This document shows positions 1 to 7,823 of a stretch of 64,000 nucleotides of DNA, in pieces (within the stretch, counting starts at the first letter, position 1; each line of letters opens with the position of its first letter). A program made the position numbers and the translations under genes. The DNA is taken from contig NZ_JBQKGW010000008.1 in NCBI RefSeq assembly GCF_052118625.1, positions 46,466 through 110,465 of the forward strand. Reading direction: 5' to 3'. This DNA is from Porcincola sp945869225 (lineage in GTDB: Bacteria; Bacillota; Clostridia; Lachnospirales; Lachnospiraceae). The notes beneath the pieces were generated by a model. It was not told the DNA's origin and ran no database searches. It worked only from the letters and a program-made list of their open reading frames with translations.

Positions 1-426
1 CGGATTCCGGTGGAAGCGGACTGCCTCTTCGAGACCTGCGGAATTGATGAAGCGGACGCACTGGTTCTTCCGGGCGGGATGCCGGGCGTCACGTACCTCA
101 AAGAGCATCAGGGACTCGCAGAAGCGCTGAAGGACGCAGCTGGAAAAGGAAAGCTGATCTGCGCAATCTGCGCCGGCCCGACCGTCCTCGGCGGGCTCGG
201 GCTGCTGAAGGGACAGAAGGCGACCTGTTATCCGGGTTGTGAGAGCGGCCTGACCGGGGCAGAGCTTTCGACAGACGAGGTTGTGGAGTCCGGCAGCTTT
301 ATCACCAGCCGCGGCGCAGGGACAGCCATTCCATTCTCATTGAAGATCATTGAGCGCCTGACAGACCGTGAGAATGCGGCTCGCGTCGCTCAGAGTATTG
401 TATTTTGCGAGAGAGTGGACAGCTGA
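1..426 (+). CDS. DJ-1/PfpI family protein, 3' part (5' end outside window)
   Basis: The reading frame is open from base 1, so the N-terminus lies outside the window; about 141 residues are visible. The sequence shows the DJ-1/PfpI glutamine-amidotransferase-like fold: a LVLPGGMPG segment, then the nucleophile elbow AICAGPTVLGG with the conserved cysteine, and a C-terminal stretch SFITSRGAGTAIPFSLKIIE that is typical of the DJ-1/YajL branch. Known family roles include deglycase, chaperone or redox-stress functions, but the exact role cannot be read from sequence. About 40 residues are probably missing at the start. The gene ends 91 bases before tig and is separated from it by a probable promoter, so the two need not be co-transcribed. 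Confidence 0.85.
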   Translation, partial: RIPVEADCLFETCGIDEADALVLPGGMPGVTYLKEHQGLAEALKDAAGKGKLICAICAGPTVLGGLGLLKGQKATCYPGCESGLTGAELSTDEVVESGSFITSRGAGTAIPFSLKIIERLTDRENAARVAQSIVFCERVDS

Positions 427-435
427 AAAAATCGG

Positions 436-464
436 TAGTATACTTAAAGTCCGTGTGATATAAT
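436..464 (+). promoter_or_regulatory. Probable extended -10 promoter of tig
   Basis: TATAAT at 459-464 is preceded by TGA, giving an extended -10 (TGn-TATAAT). The hexamer 17 bases upstream (436-441, TAGTAT) is a poor -35. It lies about 54 bases before the tig start. Confidence 0.45.
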
Positions 465-517
465 ACCACAACGGCTGTTTATAAATAACGATTCGAATCA
501 GAAGGAGTAAAGCTGCA

Positions 518-1861
518 ATGAGCGTTACGGTAGAGAAGAAAGAGCATAATATGGCGGTTCTGACTGTCACAGCCACCGCAGAGGAGCTGACGCAGGCTCT
601 CAACGATGCGTGGAAAAAGGACAGGAAGAGAATCAATATCCCGGGCTTCCGCAGAGGAAAGGCACCGAGAAAGATGATTGAGCAGATGTACGGAAAGGGC
701 GTCTTCTTTGAGGATGCTGCGAATCTGGTCCTTCAGAGAACCTATGACAAGGCTGTCGAGGAGAGCGGGGAGACGGTTGTTTCCCGCCCGAAGATCGACA
801 TCACTCAGATCGAGGAAGGGAAGCCGTTCATCTATACTGCAGAGGTCGCTCTGAAGCCTGCTGTGACGCTCGGTCAGTACAAGGGCGTGGAGGTTGCAAA
901 GACGGAGATCTCTGTCTCTGACGAGGAGATTCAGAAGGAACTTGACAAGGAAAGAGAGCGGAACGCCCGCATGGTCGATGTGGATGACCGCCCGGTTCAG
1001 AAGGATGACCACATCAAGCTTGATTTTGACGGAAGCATTGACGGCGTTCCGTTTGACGGCGGCAAGGCGGAAAACTATGAGCTGGTGGTTGGATCCGGTT
1101 CCTTCATCCCGGGATTTGAGGATCAGATTATCGGAAAGAACATCGGCGAGGAGTTCGATGTGAATGTCACATTCCCGGAGGATTATCAGGCGGAGAACCT
1201 GAAGGGGAAGGCGGCTGTCTTCAAGTGCAAGGTAAACAGCATCCAGGTCAAGGAGCTTCCGGCACTTGATGATGACTTTGCCCAGGACGTCTCTGAGTTC
1301 GATACGCTTGAGGAGTACAAGAAGGATGTCGCTCAGAAGATCCGCGAGCGCAAGGAGAATGAGGCCAAGGCGAAGAAGCAAAGTGAGGCGCTTGCCGAGG
1401 CTGTCAAGAATGCGGAGATGGATATTCCGGAAGCGATGGTTGAGGAGCAGGCTGCCCGTATGCTCGATGAGTTCAGCCAGCGGATCGGCCAGCAGGGTCT
1501 GAGTATCGATCAGTACATGCAGTTTACCGGCATGGACCGCAAGAAGATGATGGACCAGATGAAGCCGGAAGCACTGAAGAGAATCCAGAACAGCCTGGTG
1601 CTGGAAGCCGTTCAGAAGGCGGAGAAGATTGAATGCAGCGATGAGCGGTTCGACGAGGAGATCGAAAAGCTTGCGAAGGCATACAATATGGAGAAGGATA
1701 AGCTGACTTCTCTGATGGGTGAGGAGTCCGTCAAGACAATGAAGGATGAGATCGCAACCCAGATGGCGGCAGAGTTCATCGCAGACAATGCGGTGGAGGT
1801 TGAAAAGCCGGCAGAGGAAGAGAAGAAGGATATTCCGCAGGAGCAGCCTGCGGATGTATAA
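518..1861 (+). CDS. tig: Trigger factor, ribosome-associated chaperone / prolyl isomerase
   Basis: The 447-residue product has the three-part trigger factor layout. The N-terminal ribosome-binding domain contains NIPGFRRGKAPRKMIEQMYG near residues 45-65, which includes the GFRxGKAP ribosome-docking signature. The FKBP-type isomerase domain follows at about 150-245 (DDHIKLDFDGSIDG, FIPGFEDQIIG), and then a long helical C-terminal chaperone domain. The charged tail (EVEKPAEEEKKDIPQEQPADV region) is typical. The start at 518 has GAAGGAG ten bases upstream. The protein works at the ribosome exit tunnel on nascent chains. It sits directly upstream of clpP and clpX, the usual bacterial order tig-clpP-clpX, linking folding and proteolysis. 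Length matches the family. Confidence 0.97.
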   Translation: MSVTVEKKEHNMAVLTVTATAEELTQALNDAWKKDRKRINIPGFRRGKAPRKMIEQMYGKGVFFEDAANLVLQRTYDKAVEESGETVVSRPKIDITQIEEGKPFIYTAEVALKPAVTLGQYKGVEVAKTEISVSDEEIQKELDKERERNARMVDVDDRPVQKDDHIKLDFDGSIDGVPFDGGKAENYELVVGSGSFIPGFEDQIIGKNIGEEFDVNVTFPEDYQAENLKGKAAVFKCKVNSIQVKELPALDDDFAQDVSEFDTLEEYKKDVAQKIRERKENEAKAKKQSEALAEAVKNAEMDIPEAMVEEQAARMLDEFSQRIGQQGLSIDQYMQFTGMDRKKMMDQMKPEALKRIQNSLVLEAVQKAEKIECSDERFDEEIEKLAKAYNMEKDKLTSLMGEESVKTMKDEIATQMAAEFIADNAVEVEKPAEEEKKDIPQEQPADV

Positions 1862-1899
1862 GCCGTTCTCAGCGGAACCGGCAGGATACTGATTGTGAG

Positions 1900-1957
1900 A
1901 GTCCCCATATGCGGATTCGGACGGACGAATTCGTCCGTACCGTTTCCACCGGGGACT
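1900..1957 (+). promoter_or_regulatory. Long hairpin with perfect 18-bp palindrome between tig and clpP
   Basis: AGTCCCC (1900-1906) pairs with GGGGACT (1951-1957). Inside this outer stem lies the perfect palindrome ACGGACGAATTCGTCCGT (1921-1938). TTTCGTTT follows the outer stem, so it could be a weak terminator for tig or a structured 5' leader of clpP. The clpP ribosome binding site begins only about 8 bases downstream. No CtsR box (GGTCAAA direct repeats) is seen. Confidence 0.5.
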
Positions 1958-1978
1958 TTTCGTTTAAGGAGGATTCGC

Positions 1979-2560
1979 ATGAGCCTGATACCTTATGTCA
2001 TAGAACAGACGTCCAGAGGGGAGAGATCGTATGATATCTTCTCCAGGCTGCTGGAGGACCGGATCATTTTCCTTGGGGAAGAAGTCACAGATTCCATAGC
2101 GGACGTGATTGTTGCAGAACTGCTGTTTCTGGAGTCGGAGGATCCGAACAAGGACATCCATCTGTATATCAACAGTCCGGGAGGCTCTGTCACGGCAGGC
2201 ATGGCGATCTATGATACCATGCAGTATGTGAAGTGTGACGTATCAACGATCTGCGTCGGACTGGCGGCAAGCATGGGTTCATTTCTGCTTGCAGGCGGCG
2301 CGAAGGGCAAGAGATACGCGCTTCCGAATTCAGAAATTCTGATCCACCAGCCGTCCGGCGGGACGCAGGGACAGGCATCTGACATGAAGATTGCCGCCGA
2401 TGAGATCATCAAGACACGGGAGAGACTGAACCGGCTTCTTTCCCAGAATTCCGGACAGCCGCTTGAGGTGATTGAACGCGATACAGAGCGCGATCACTGG
2501 ATGACGGCTGAGGAAGCGAAGACATACGGACTGATTGACGAGGTTGTAACATCGAGGTAA
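1979..2560 (+). CDS. clpP: ATP-dependent Clp protease proteolytic subunit
   Basis: The 193-residue serine peptidase forms the barrel of the ClpXP and ClpAP/CP proteases. The start at 1979 is chosen because AAGGAGG lies just upstream and the product then begins MSLIPYVIEQT, the usual N-terminus; an upstream in-frame ATG at 1895 would add 28 non-conserved residues. The catalytic triad is visible: Ser98 in GLAASMGSF, His123 in EILIHQPSGG and Asp172 in the ERDHWMTA segment. NSPGGSVTAG near residues 65-74 is the oxyanion/strand region. Length equals the family norm. clpX begins two bases after the stop, so the two are almost certainly co-transcribed and translationally close. Confidence 0.98.
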   Translation: MSLIPYVIEQTSRGERSYDIFSRLLEDRIIFLGEEVTDSIADVIVAELLFLESEDPNKDIHLYINSPGGSVTAGMAIYDTMQYVKCDVSTICVGLAASMGSFLLAGGAKGKRYALPNSEILIHQPSGGTQGQASDMKIAADEIIKTRERLNRLLSQNSGQPLEVIERDTERDHWMTAEEAKTYGLIDEVVTSR

Positions 2561-2562
2561 GA

Positions 2563-3873
2563 ATGGCGAATAAAGGATATGAGAAGATTCGGTGCTCCTT
2601 CTGCGGAAAGTCGGAGGATCAGGTCCGAAAGCTGATTGCAGGGCCAGGGGATGTGTATATCTGCGACGAATGCATCAGTGTGTGCTCGGAGATTGTCGAG
2701 GAAGAGCTGGGGGAAGAGGAGGAGCTTCAGATGGAAAGCGACATCCATCTGATGAAGCCCCGGGAGATCAAGGCGTTTCTTGACCAGTATGTCATCGGAC
2801 AGGACGAGGCAAAGAAGACGCTTTCGGTCGCTGTATACAATCATTACAAGCGGATTCTGTCAAATGAGCGGGCGAGCGATGATGAGGTGGAGCTTCAGAA
2901 GAGCAATATCCTGATGCTGGGACCGACCGGATCAGGTAAGACGTACCTGGCCCAGACGCTCGCAAAGATGCTGAATGTCCCGTTTGCGATCGCGGACGCG
3001 ACCTCCCTGACGGAAGCCGGTTATGTCGGCGAGGATGTTGAGAACATCCTGCTCAAGCTGATTCAGGCTGCGGACTATGACATAGAGCGTGCGCAGAAGG
3101 GCATCATATACGTGGACGAGATTGACAAGATATCCCGCAAGAGCGAGAATGTCTCGATCACCAGGGATGTGTCCGGCGAGGGTGTCCAGCAGGCGCTGCT
3201 GAAAATTCTGGAGGGAACGGTGGCATCGGTTCCGCCGCAGGGCGGGAGAAAGCACCCGCAGCAGGAGCTGATCCAGATTGACACGACCAACATCCTGTTT
3301 ATCTGCGGAGGCGCGTTCGAGGGGCTCGACAAGATCATCGAGAGCCGGATGGATACCAGGAGCATGGGATTCAAGGCAGATATCCGGACAAAGGAGGAAC
3401 GGAACATCGGCGATGTTCTGAAGCAGGTACAGCCGGAGGATCTCATCAAGTTTGGCCTGATCCCGGAGTTTATCGGCCGTGTGCCGGTTGTCGTTTCGCT
3501 TGATGAGCTGGACCGCAGCGCGATGATCCGGATCCTGACAGAACCGAAGAACGCGATTATCAAACAGTATAAGAAGCTGTTTGCCCTGGACAAGGTGAAG
3601 CTGACCTTTGATGAGGATGCAGTTGAGGAAATCGCGGATCTGACCATTAAACGGAAGATCGGCGCCCGCGGGCTTCGGAGTGTGATTGAAAAGTCGATGA
3701 ATGATGTCATGTTTGACCTGCCGAGTGAAGACCGGGCAGCAGTCTGCCATGTCACAAAAGATGTCATTGACGGAAAAGAGAAGCCGGAGATCACATTCAC
3801 GGATGAACCGCTGGATGTCGTTGAGGAGCCCCAAAGCCGCAAAAAAAGAAAAAAGCTTGGAGCGACAGCCTGA
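2563..3873 (+). CDS. clpX: ATP-dependent Clp protease ATP-binding subunit ClpX
   Basis: The 436-residue AAA+ unfoldase recognises tagged substrates and feeds them to ClpP. The N-terminal zinc-binding domain has Cys11, Cys14, Cys34 and Cys37 (CSFC...CDEC). Walker A is GPTGSGKT at 120-127, and Walker B is IIYVDEIDKI at roughly 180-190. The pore loop lies in the GYVGED segment. The loop that docks into ClpP usually reads IGF; here the corresponding segment reads TRSMGFKAD, so the first position is Met. The start two bases after clpP with a purine-rich RBS inside the clpP end indicates an operon. In many Clostridia lon follows clpX. Here a strong terminator follows and then engB, with no lon. Confidence 0.98.
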   Translation: MANKGYEKIRCSFCGKSEDQVRKLIAGPGDVYICDECISVCSEIVEEELGEEEELQMESDIHLMKPREIKAFLDQYVIGQDEAKKTLSVAVYNHYKRILSNERASDDEVELQKSNILMLGPTGSGKTYLAQTLAKMLNVPFAIADATSLTEAGYVGEDVENILLKLIQAADYDIERAQKGIIYVDEIDKISRKSENVSITRDVSGEGVQQALLKILEGTVASVPPQGGRKHPQQELIQIDTTNILFICGGAFEGLDKIIESRMDTRSMGFKADIRTKEERNIGDVLKQVQPEDLIKFGLIPEFIGRVPVVVSLDELDRSAMIRILTEPKNAIIKQYKKLFALDKVKLTFDEDAVEEIADLTIKRKIGARGLRSVIEKSMNDVMFDLPSEDRAAVCHVTKDVIDGKEKPEITFTDEPLDVVEEPQSRKKRKKLGATA

Positions 3874-3928
3874 CTGACTCCGGGAGTGTCTGTTTTTCAG
3901 AATGAAAGACAGGGAACAGAAGATGAAC

Positions 3929-3966
3929 GAGGCTCGTGCGCCAATACCGCATGAGCCTCATTTTTA
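3929..3966 (+). terminator. Rho-independent terminator after clpX
   Basis: The 12-bp stem GAGGCTCGTGCG / CGCATGAGCCTC (one G-U pair) has an 8-nt loop and is followed by ATTTTT. It separates the tig-clpP-clpX unit from engB. Confidence 0.88.
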
Positions 3967-3997
3967 GAATTCCCGTGCAGGAAGGAGAGCGTCAGGG

Positions 3998-4822
3998 ATG
4001 AAGATAATAGATGTGAAGCTGGACACGGTCTGCGGATATACGAGTACCCTTCCTGTTTTCGATGAACCGGAGATTGCGTTTGCGGGGAAGTCGAATGTGG
4101 GAAAGTCCTCCCTGATCAACGCAGTCATGAAACGCAGGCGTCTTGCGAGGGTTGGGGAGACCCCCGGCAAGACCCGGACAATCAATTTCTATCATGTGGT
4201 GGCGGAGGTGCCGAAGGCGCCGGAGAATGGCAGCGAGAATACGTCTTCCCTGCAGCAGAACGTGGAGAATGCCGCAGGGGCTGCAGACAGTCTGCAGGCT
4301 GAAGCCGTCCGGAAAAAGAAGCTTCGCTGGAAAAAGGATCCGTCCAGACAGAAGGCGCTAAGCGCGAAGACCGGACAGGCACACGTGAGGAGCAGCCAGA
4401 AGGAAGACGCATCTCAGACTGCAGGCCGCGTTCCGACCGAGCGGAAGCCCTTTTTCCTGGTGGATCTGCCAGGTTACGGATATGCGAATGTGTCAGTGTC
4501 GGAGAAGGGAAAGTGGGGAGAGATGATTGAGCGCTACCTCAACTCCTCCCCGGGGCTGAAAAAGGTCTTTCTGCTTGTCGATATCCGGCACGAGCCGAAT
4601 GCGAATGACATTCAGATGTACGACTGGGTGCGGGCGAGCGGGTTTACGCCGGTCATCATCGCGACAAAAGCCGACAAGCTTGGGAAAAGCCAGCAGCTCC
4701 GCCAGATTGAGGTCATCCGGAAGACCTTAAAAGCACCGGAGACTGCAGAAATCCTGCCATTCTCCGCCCCTTCCGGACAAGGCCTGGGCGAAATCTACCG
4801 TGTGATCCAGCAGGTGATATGA
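3998..4822 (+). CDS. engB: Ribosome biogenesis GTPase EngB/YsxC with a ~80-residue insertion
   Basis: EngB GTPases assist 50S subunit maturation. The G motifs are clear: G1 GKSNVGKS at 30-37, G2 around TPGKTRTINF at 55-64, G3 DLPG at 156-159, G4 TKAD near 224 and G5-like SAPSGQGLGE near the C-terminus. The product is 274 residues against a family norm near 195-210. The surplus is an insertion at about residues 69-149, between switch I and the G3 strand, rich in Lys, Arg, Gln, Ala and Ser with no recognisable fold (for example RKKKLRWKKDPSRQK). The frame is uninterrupted and the ends of the domain are intact, so it is a real in-frame insertion. GGAAGGAG lies upstream of the 3998 start. It stands alone between a terminator and the valS leader. 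Confidence 0.93.
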   Translation: MKIIDVKLDTVCGYTSTLPVFDEPEIAFAGKSNVGKSSLINAVMKRRRLARVGETPGKTRTINFYHVVAEVPKAPENGSENTSSLQQNVENAAGAADSLQAEAVRKKKLRWKKDPSRQKALSAKTGQAHVRSSQKEDASQTAGRVPTERKPFFLVDLPGYGYANVSVSEKGKWGEMIERYLNSSPGLKKVFLLVDIRHEPNANDIQMYDWVRASGFTPVIIATKADKLGKSQQLRQIEVIRKTLKAPETAEILPFSAPSGQGLGEIYRVIQQVI

Positions 4823-4828
4823 TATACT
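4820..4828 (+). promoter_or_regulatory. Probable extended -10 promoter of valS
   Basis: TGATATACT (TGn-TATACT) overlaps the engB stop. No good -35 is seen 17 bases upstream. Transcription would start near 4835, at the beginning of the structured leader. Confidence 0.42.
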
Positions 4829-4958
4829 GAATAAGTCCCAGCTGCCATGCGCAGAACTGCGGCACGCTTGCGTGCCAGCAGACCTGTGTACGTGCGGCGA
4901 CAAAGGTATTAGCACGAAAGCTGCGGAGCAGCGAAGTGCCGCGAGGGGACTTATTCAG
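4827..4958 (+). promoter_or_regulatory. Structured leader / terminal-inverted-repeat element before valS
   Basis: CTGAATAAGTCCC (4827-4839) and GGGACTTATTCAG (4946-4958) are perfect 13-bp inverted repeats that enclose about 105 bases. Inside are GGCACGC/GCGTGCC and a nested hairpin in which GCAC pairs with GTGC around CTGC-GGA-GCAG (4921-4931). I find no T-box signature (no GGTGGNACC antiterminator core), although valS is often T-box controlled. It may be an RNA leader or a small mobile repeat; the GGA-loop hairpin resembles the dispersed repeats at 34370, 51300 and 61575. Confidence 0.55.
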
Positions 4959-5004
4959 GAAAAGCGAATACCAAATTGGAATTTTTGAGGAGCAGAAGGA
5001 ACAG

Positions 5005-7659
5005 ATGGGCACGAAACAGCTTGAGAAGACGTATAACCCGTCCGGAATGGAAGACAGGATCTATCACAGGTGGCTGGAGAAGGGATACTTTCACGCACAG
5101 GTGAATCCGGACAAAAAACCATTTACCATTATCATGCCGCCGCCGAATATCACAGGGCAGCTGCACATGGGGCATGCGCTTGACAATACCATGCAGGACA
5201 TCCTGATCCGCTGGAAGCGGATGGAAGGGTACGAGGCGCTGTGGCAGCCGGGAACCGATCATGCAGCCATCGCGACCGAGGTCAAGGTCACGAACATGCT
5301 CAAGGATAAGGGCATCGACAAGCATCAGATCGGCCGCGAAGAGTTCCTGAAGTACTGCTGGCAGTGGAAGGATGAGTACGGTTCCAGAATCCTGAAGCAG
5401 CTCCAGAAGATCGGCTGCAGCGCCGACTGGGACAGAGAGCGCTTCACGATGGATGAGGGCTGCTCCCGCGCTGTCGAGACCGTGTTTGTGAGGCTCTATG
5501 AAAAGGGCTGGATCTACAAGGGAAACCGCATCATCAACTGGTGCCCGAAGTGCCAGACATCTCTGTCTGACGCGGAGGTCGAGCATGTAGACCAGGATGG
5601 CTTTTTCTGGCATATCAAGTACCCGATTGTCGGCGAGGAAGGAAAGTTTGTCGAGATCGCAACGACCAGGCCGGAGACGCTTCTCGGAGATACGGCTGTC
5701 GCGGTGAATCCGGACGACGACCGGTATAAGACGCTGGTCGGAAAGATGCTGAAGCTTCCTCTGACAGACCGTGAGATTCCGGTGATTGCGGATGCGTATG
5801 TGGACAAGGAGTTCGGAACGGGCTGTGTCAAGATTACGCCGGCTCATGACCCGAACGACTTCCAGGTCGGCAAGCGGCATCATCTGGAGGAGATCAATAT
5901 CCTGAACGATGATGCGACCATGAACAGCCTCTGCGGCAAGTACGCTGGAATGGACCGCTACGAAGCCAGGAAGGCGATGGTCGAGGATCTGAAGGAGCAG
6001 GGGCTGCTTGTCAAGGTTGTTCCGATCACACACTCGGTTGGAACACACGACCGCTGCCACACGACGGTTGAGCCGATGCTCAAGCCGCAGTGGTTTGTGA
6101 AGATGGACGAAATGGCAAAGGCAGCGCTTGAGGTCGTGAAGACCGACGATCTGAATTTCGTGCCGGAGCACTTTGAAAAAACATATACACACTGGCTGGA
6201 GAATATCCAGGACTGGTGCATCTCCAGACAGCTGTGGTGGGGACACCGGATCCCGGCATACTACTGCGACGACTGCGGAGAAGTCGTTGTCAGAGCCGGC
6301 GGGGCGCCGGACGTGTGTCCGAAGTGCGGCGGCAGGCATTTCACGCAGGATCCGGATTCCCTTGACACCTGGTTCTCCTCCGCCCTCTGGCCGTTCTCGA
6401 CACTGGGCTGGCCGGATGATACCCCGGAGCTGAAGTATTTCTATCCGACCGATGTCCTTGTGACAGGTTACGACATCATCTTCTTCTGGGTCATCCGAAT
6501 GGTGTTCTCGGCGCTGGAGCAGACTGGAAAAAGCCCGTTCAAGTATGTGCTGATCCATGGCCTTGTCCGGGACGACAAGGGCCGTAAGATGTCCAAGTCT
6601 CTCGGAAATGGAATTGACCCGCTTGAGGTGATCGACAAGTACGGCGCGGATGCGCTGAGACTCACGCTGATGACCGGGAATGCACCGGGGAATGATATGA
6701 GGTTCTACTGGGAGCGCGTGGAGAATTCCAGAAATTTCTGCAACAAGATCTGGAATGCGACCCGGTTTATTCTGATGAGTCTCGAGAGACAGCAGGCGCC
6801 GGAGCATATATCACCAGAGGAGCTGACCCCGGCAGACAGGTGGATCCTTTCGAAGGCGAATACGCTGGCAAAGGATGTCACCGAGAATATGAATAAGTTT
6901 GAACTCGGAATTGCCGTACAGAAGGTCTATGACTTCCTCTGGGACGAGTTCTGTGACTGGTACATCGAGATGGTGAAGCCGCGGCTCTACAGCGATGACG
7001 ACCAGACGAAGGGTGCGGCACTCTGGACTTTGAAAACAGTCCTGATCCAGGGACTGAAGCTGCTCCATCCGTTCATGCCGTTTATCACGGAGGAACTCTT
7101 CACATCGCTGCAGGATAAAGAGGAGACTATCATGCGCTCTGCATGGCCTGTCTTCCGGGAGGACTGGAACGATCCGCAGGAGGAGAAGGAAATCGACGCC
7201 GTCAAGGATGCGGTCCGTGCAATCCGGAATGTGCGTACGGGCATGAACGTTCCGCCGTCAAAGAAGGCAAAGGTGATCGTCGTGTCGGATGACGAGGAGG
7301 TGCGCGGGATCTTCGAGCGGAACAGCGTGTTCTTTGCGGCTCTCGGTATGGCGAGCGAGGTGAAGGTCCAGAAGGACAAGGAAGGGGTTGCGGAGTCTTC
7401 GGCTTCCTGCGTGATTCACAATGCGACCATTTTCATGCCGATGGAGGAGCTGGTCGATGTCGGCAAGGAGATCGAGCGCCTTGAGAAAGAGCAGAAGCGG
7501 CTGGAAGGTGAGTTGAAGCGGTCCGACAGTATGCTGGGCAACGAGCGGTTCCTGAGCAAGGCACCGGAGGCGAAGGTTGCGGAAGAGAAGGCAAAGAGAG
7601 AAAAGTATGCACAGCTGATGAAGCAGGTGACGGAGAGACTGCAGCAGCTGAAGCGGTAA
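5005..7659 (+). CDS. valS: Valine--tRNA ligase
   Basis: The 884-residue class I aminoacyl-tRNA synthetase charges tRNA-Val. The HIGH motif appears as HMGH at 54-57 (PPPNITGQLHMGHALDN) and the KMSKS motif near residue 526 (GRKMSKSLGNG). The editing domain lies between them (TTRPETLLGDTAV, ITPAHDPNDFQVG). The anticodon-binding domain follows, and the last ~65 residues form a Lys/Glu-rich coiled coil, the ValRS C-terminal arm. A zinc-like cysteine set (CDDC, CPKC) lies around residue 430. The start at 5005 is chosen for AGGAGCAGAAGGA upstream and the MGTKQLEKTYNP N-terminus; an in-frame ATG at 4936 falls inside the leader. Length is normal. Confidence 0.98.
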   Translation: MGTKQLEKTYNPSGMEDRIYHRWLEKGYFHAQVNPDKKPFTIIMPPPNITGQLHMGHALDNTMQDILIRWKRMEGYEALWQPGTDHAAIATEVKVTNMLKDKGIDKHQIGREEFLKYCWQWKDEYGSRILKQLQKIGCSADWDRERFTMDEGCSRAVETVFVRLYEKGWIYKGNRIINWCPKCQTSLSDAEVEHVDQDGFFWHIKYPIVGEEGKFVEIATTRPETLLGDTAVAVNPDDDRYKTLVGKMLKLPLTDREIPVIADAYVDKEFGTGCVKITPAHDPNDFQVGKRHHLEEINILNDDATMNSLCGKYAGMDRYEARKAMVEDLKEQGLLVKVVPITHSVGTHDRCHTTVEPMLKPQWFVKMDEMAKAALEVVKTDDLNFVPEHFEKTYTHWLENIQDWCISRQLWWGHRIPAYYCDDCGEVVVRAGGAPDVCPKCGGRHFTQDPDSLDTWFSSALWPFSTLGWPDDTPELKYFYPTDVLVTGYDIIFFWVIRMVFSALEQTGKSPFKYVLIHGLVRDDKGRKMSKSLGNGIDPLEVIDKYGADALRLTLMTGNAPGNDMRFYWERVENSRNFCNKIWNATRFILMSLERQQAPEHISPEELTPADRWILSKANTLAKDVTENMNKFELGIAVQKVYDFLWDEFCDWYIEMVKPRLYSDDDQTKGAALWTLKTVLIQGLKLLHPFMPFITEELFTSLQDKEETIMRSAWPVFREDWNDPQEEKEIDAVKDAVRAIRNVRTGMNVPPSKKAKVIVVSDDEEVRGIFERNSVFFAALGMASEVKVQKDKEGVAESSASCVIHNATIFMPMEELVDVGKEIERLEKEQKRLEGELKRSDSMLGNERFLSKAPEAKVAEEKAKREKYAQLMKQVTERLQQLKR

Positions 7660-7710
7660 GGCCGAAGACAGACCGCCGGGATATGAGGCTTCTGCCGGCC
7701 AGAGAAAGGG

Positions 7711-7755
7711 AAGGTGCCCGGATACAATCGCGTCCGGGCGCCTTCATTTTTATTT
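7711..7755 (+). terminator. Rho-independent terminator after valS
   Basis: AAGGTGCCCGGA (7711-7722) pairs with TCCGGGCGCCTT (7733-7744) with one G-U pair, and is followed by CATTTTTATTT. Confidence 0.85.
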
Positions 7756-7789
7756 AATAAAATGTACCAGGTAAGGTCAGCCTGTTTCA

Positions 7790-7798
7790 TGCTACAAT
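7790..7798 (+). promoter_or_regulatory. Possible extended -10 promoter of the YARHG gene
   Basis: TGC-TACAAT (7790-7798) has the extended -10 form. No convincing -35. It lies 26 bases before the start codon. Confidence 0.35.
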
Positions 7799-7823
7799 GG
7801 TCAAAACACCACGGAGGGTATTT

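Noticed and set aside
1895..1978. Upstream in-frame start for clpP
   Set aside because: Would add 28 residues encoded by the nested palindrome; the start at 1979 has AAGGAGG and yields the family N-terminus.
4827..5004. T-box riboswitch upstream of valS
   Set aside because: No specifier stem-loop landmarks and no conserved GGTGGNACC antiterminator bulge or following terminator could be found.
4951..6807. 618-codon open frame on the minus strand opposite valS
   Set aside because: It lies wholly within valS, which has clear class I synthetase motifs. The antisense frame has no recognisable domain or ribosome site; long antisense frames are common in G+C-rich genes.
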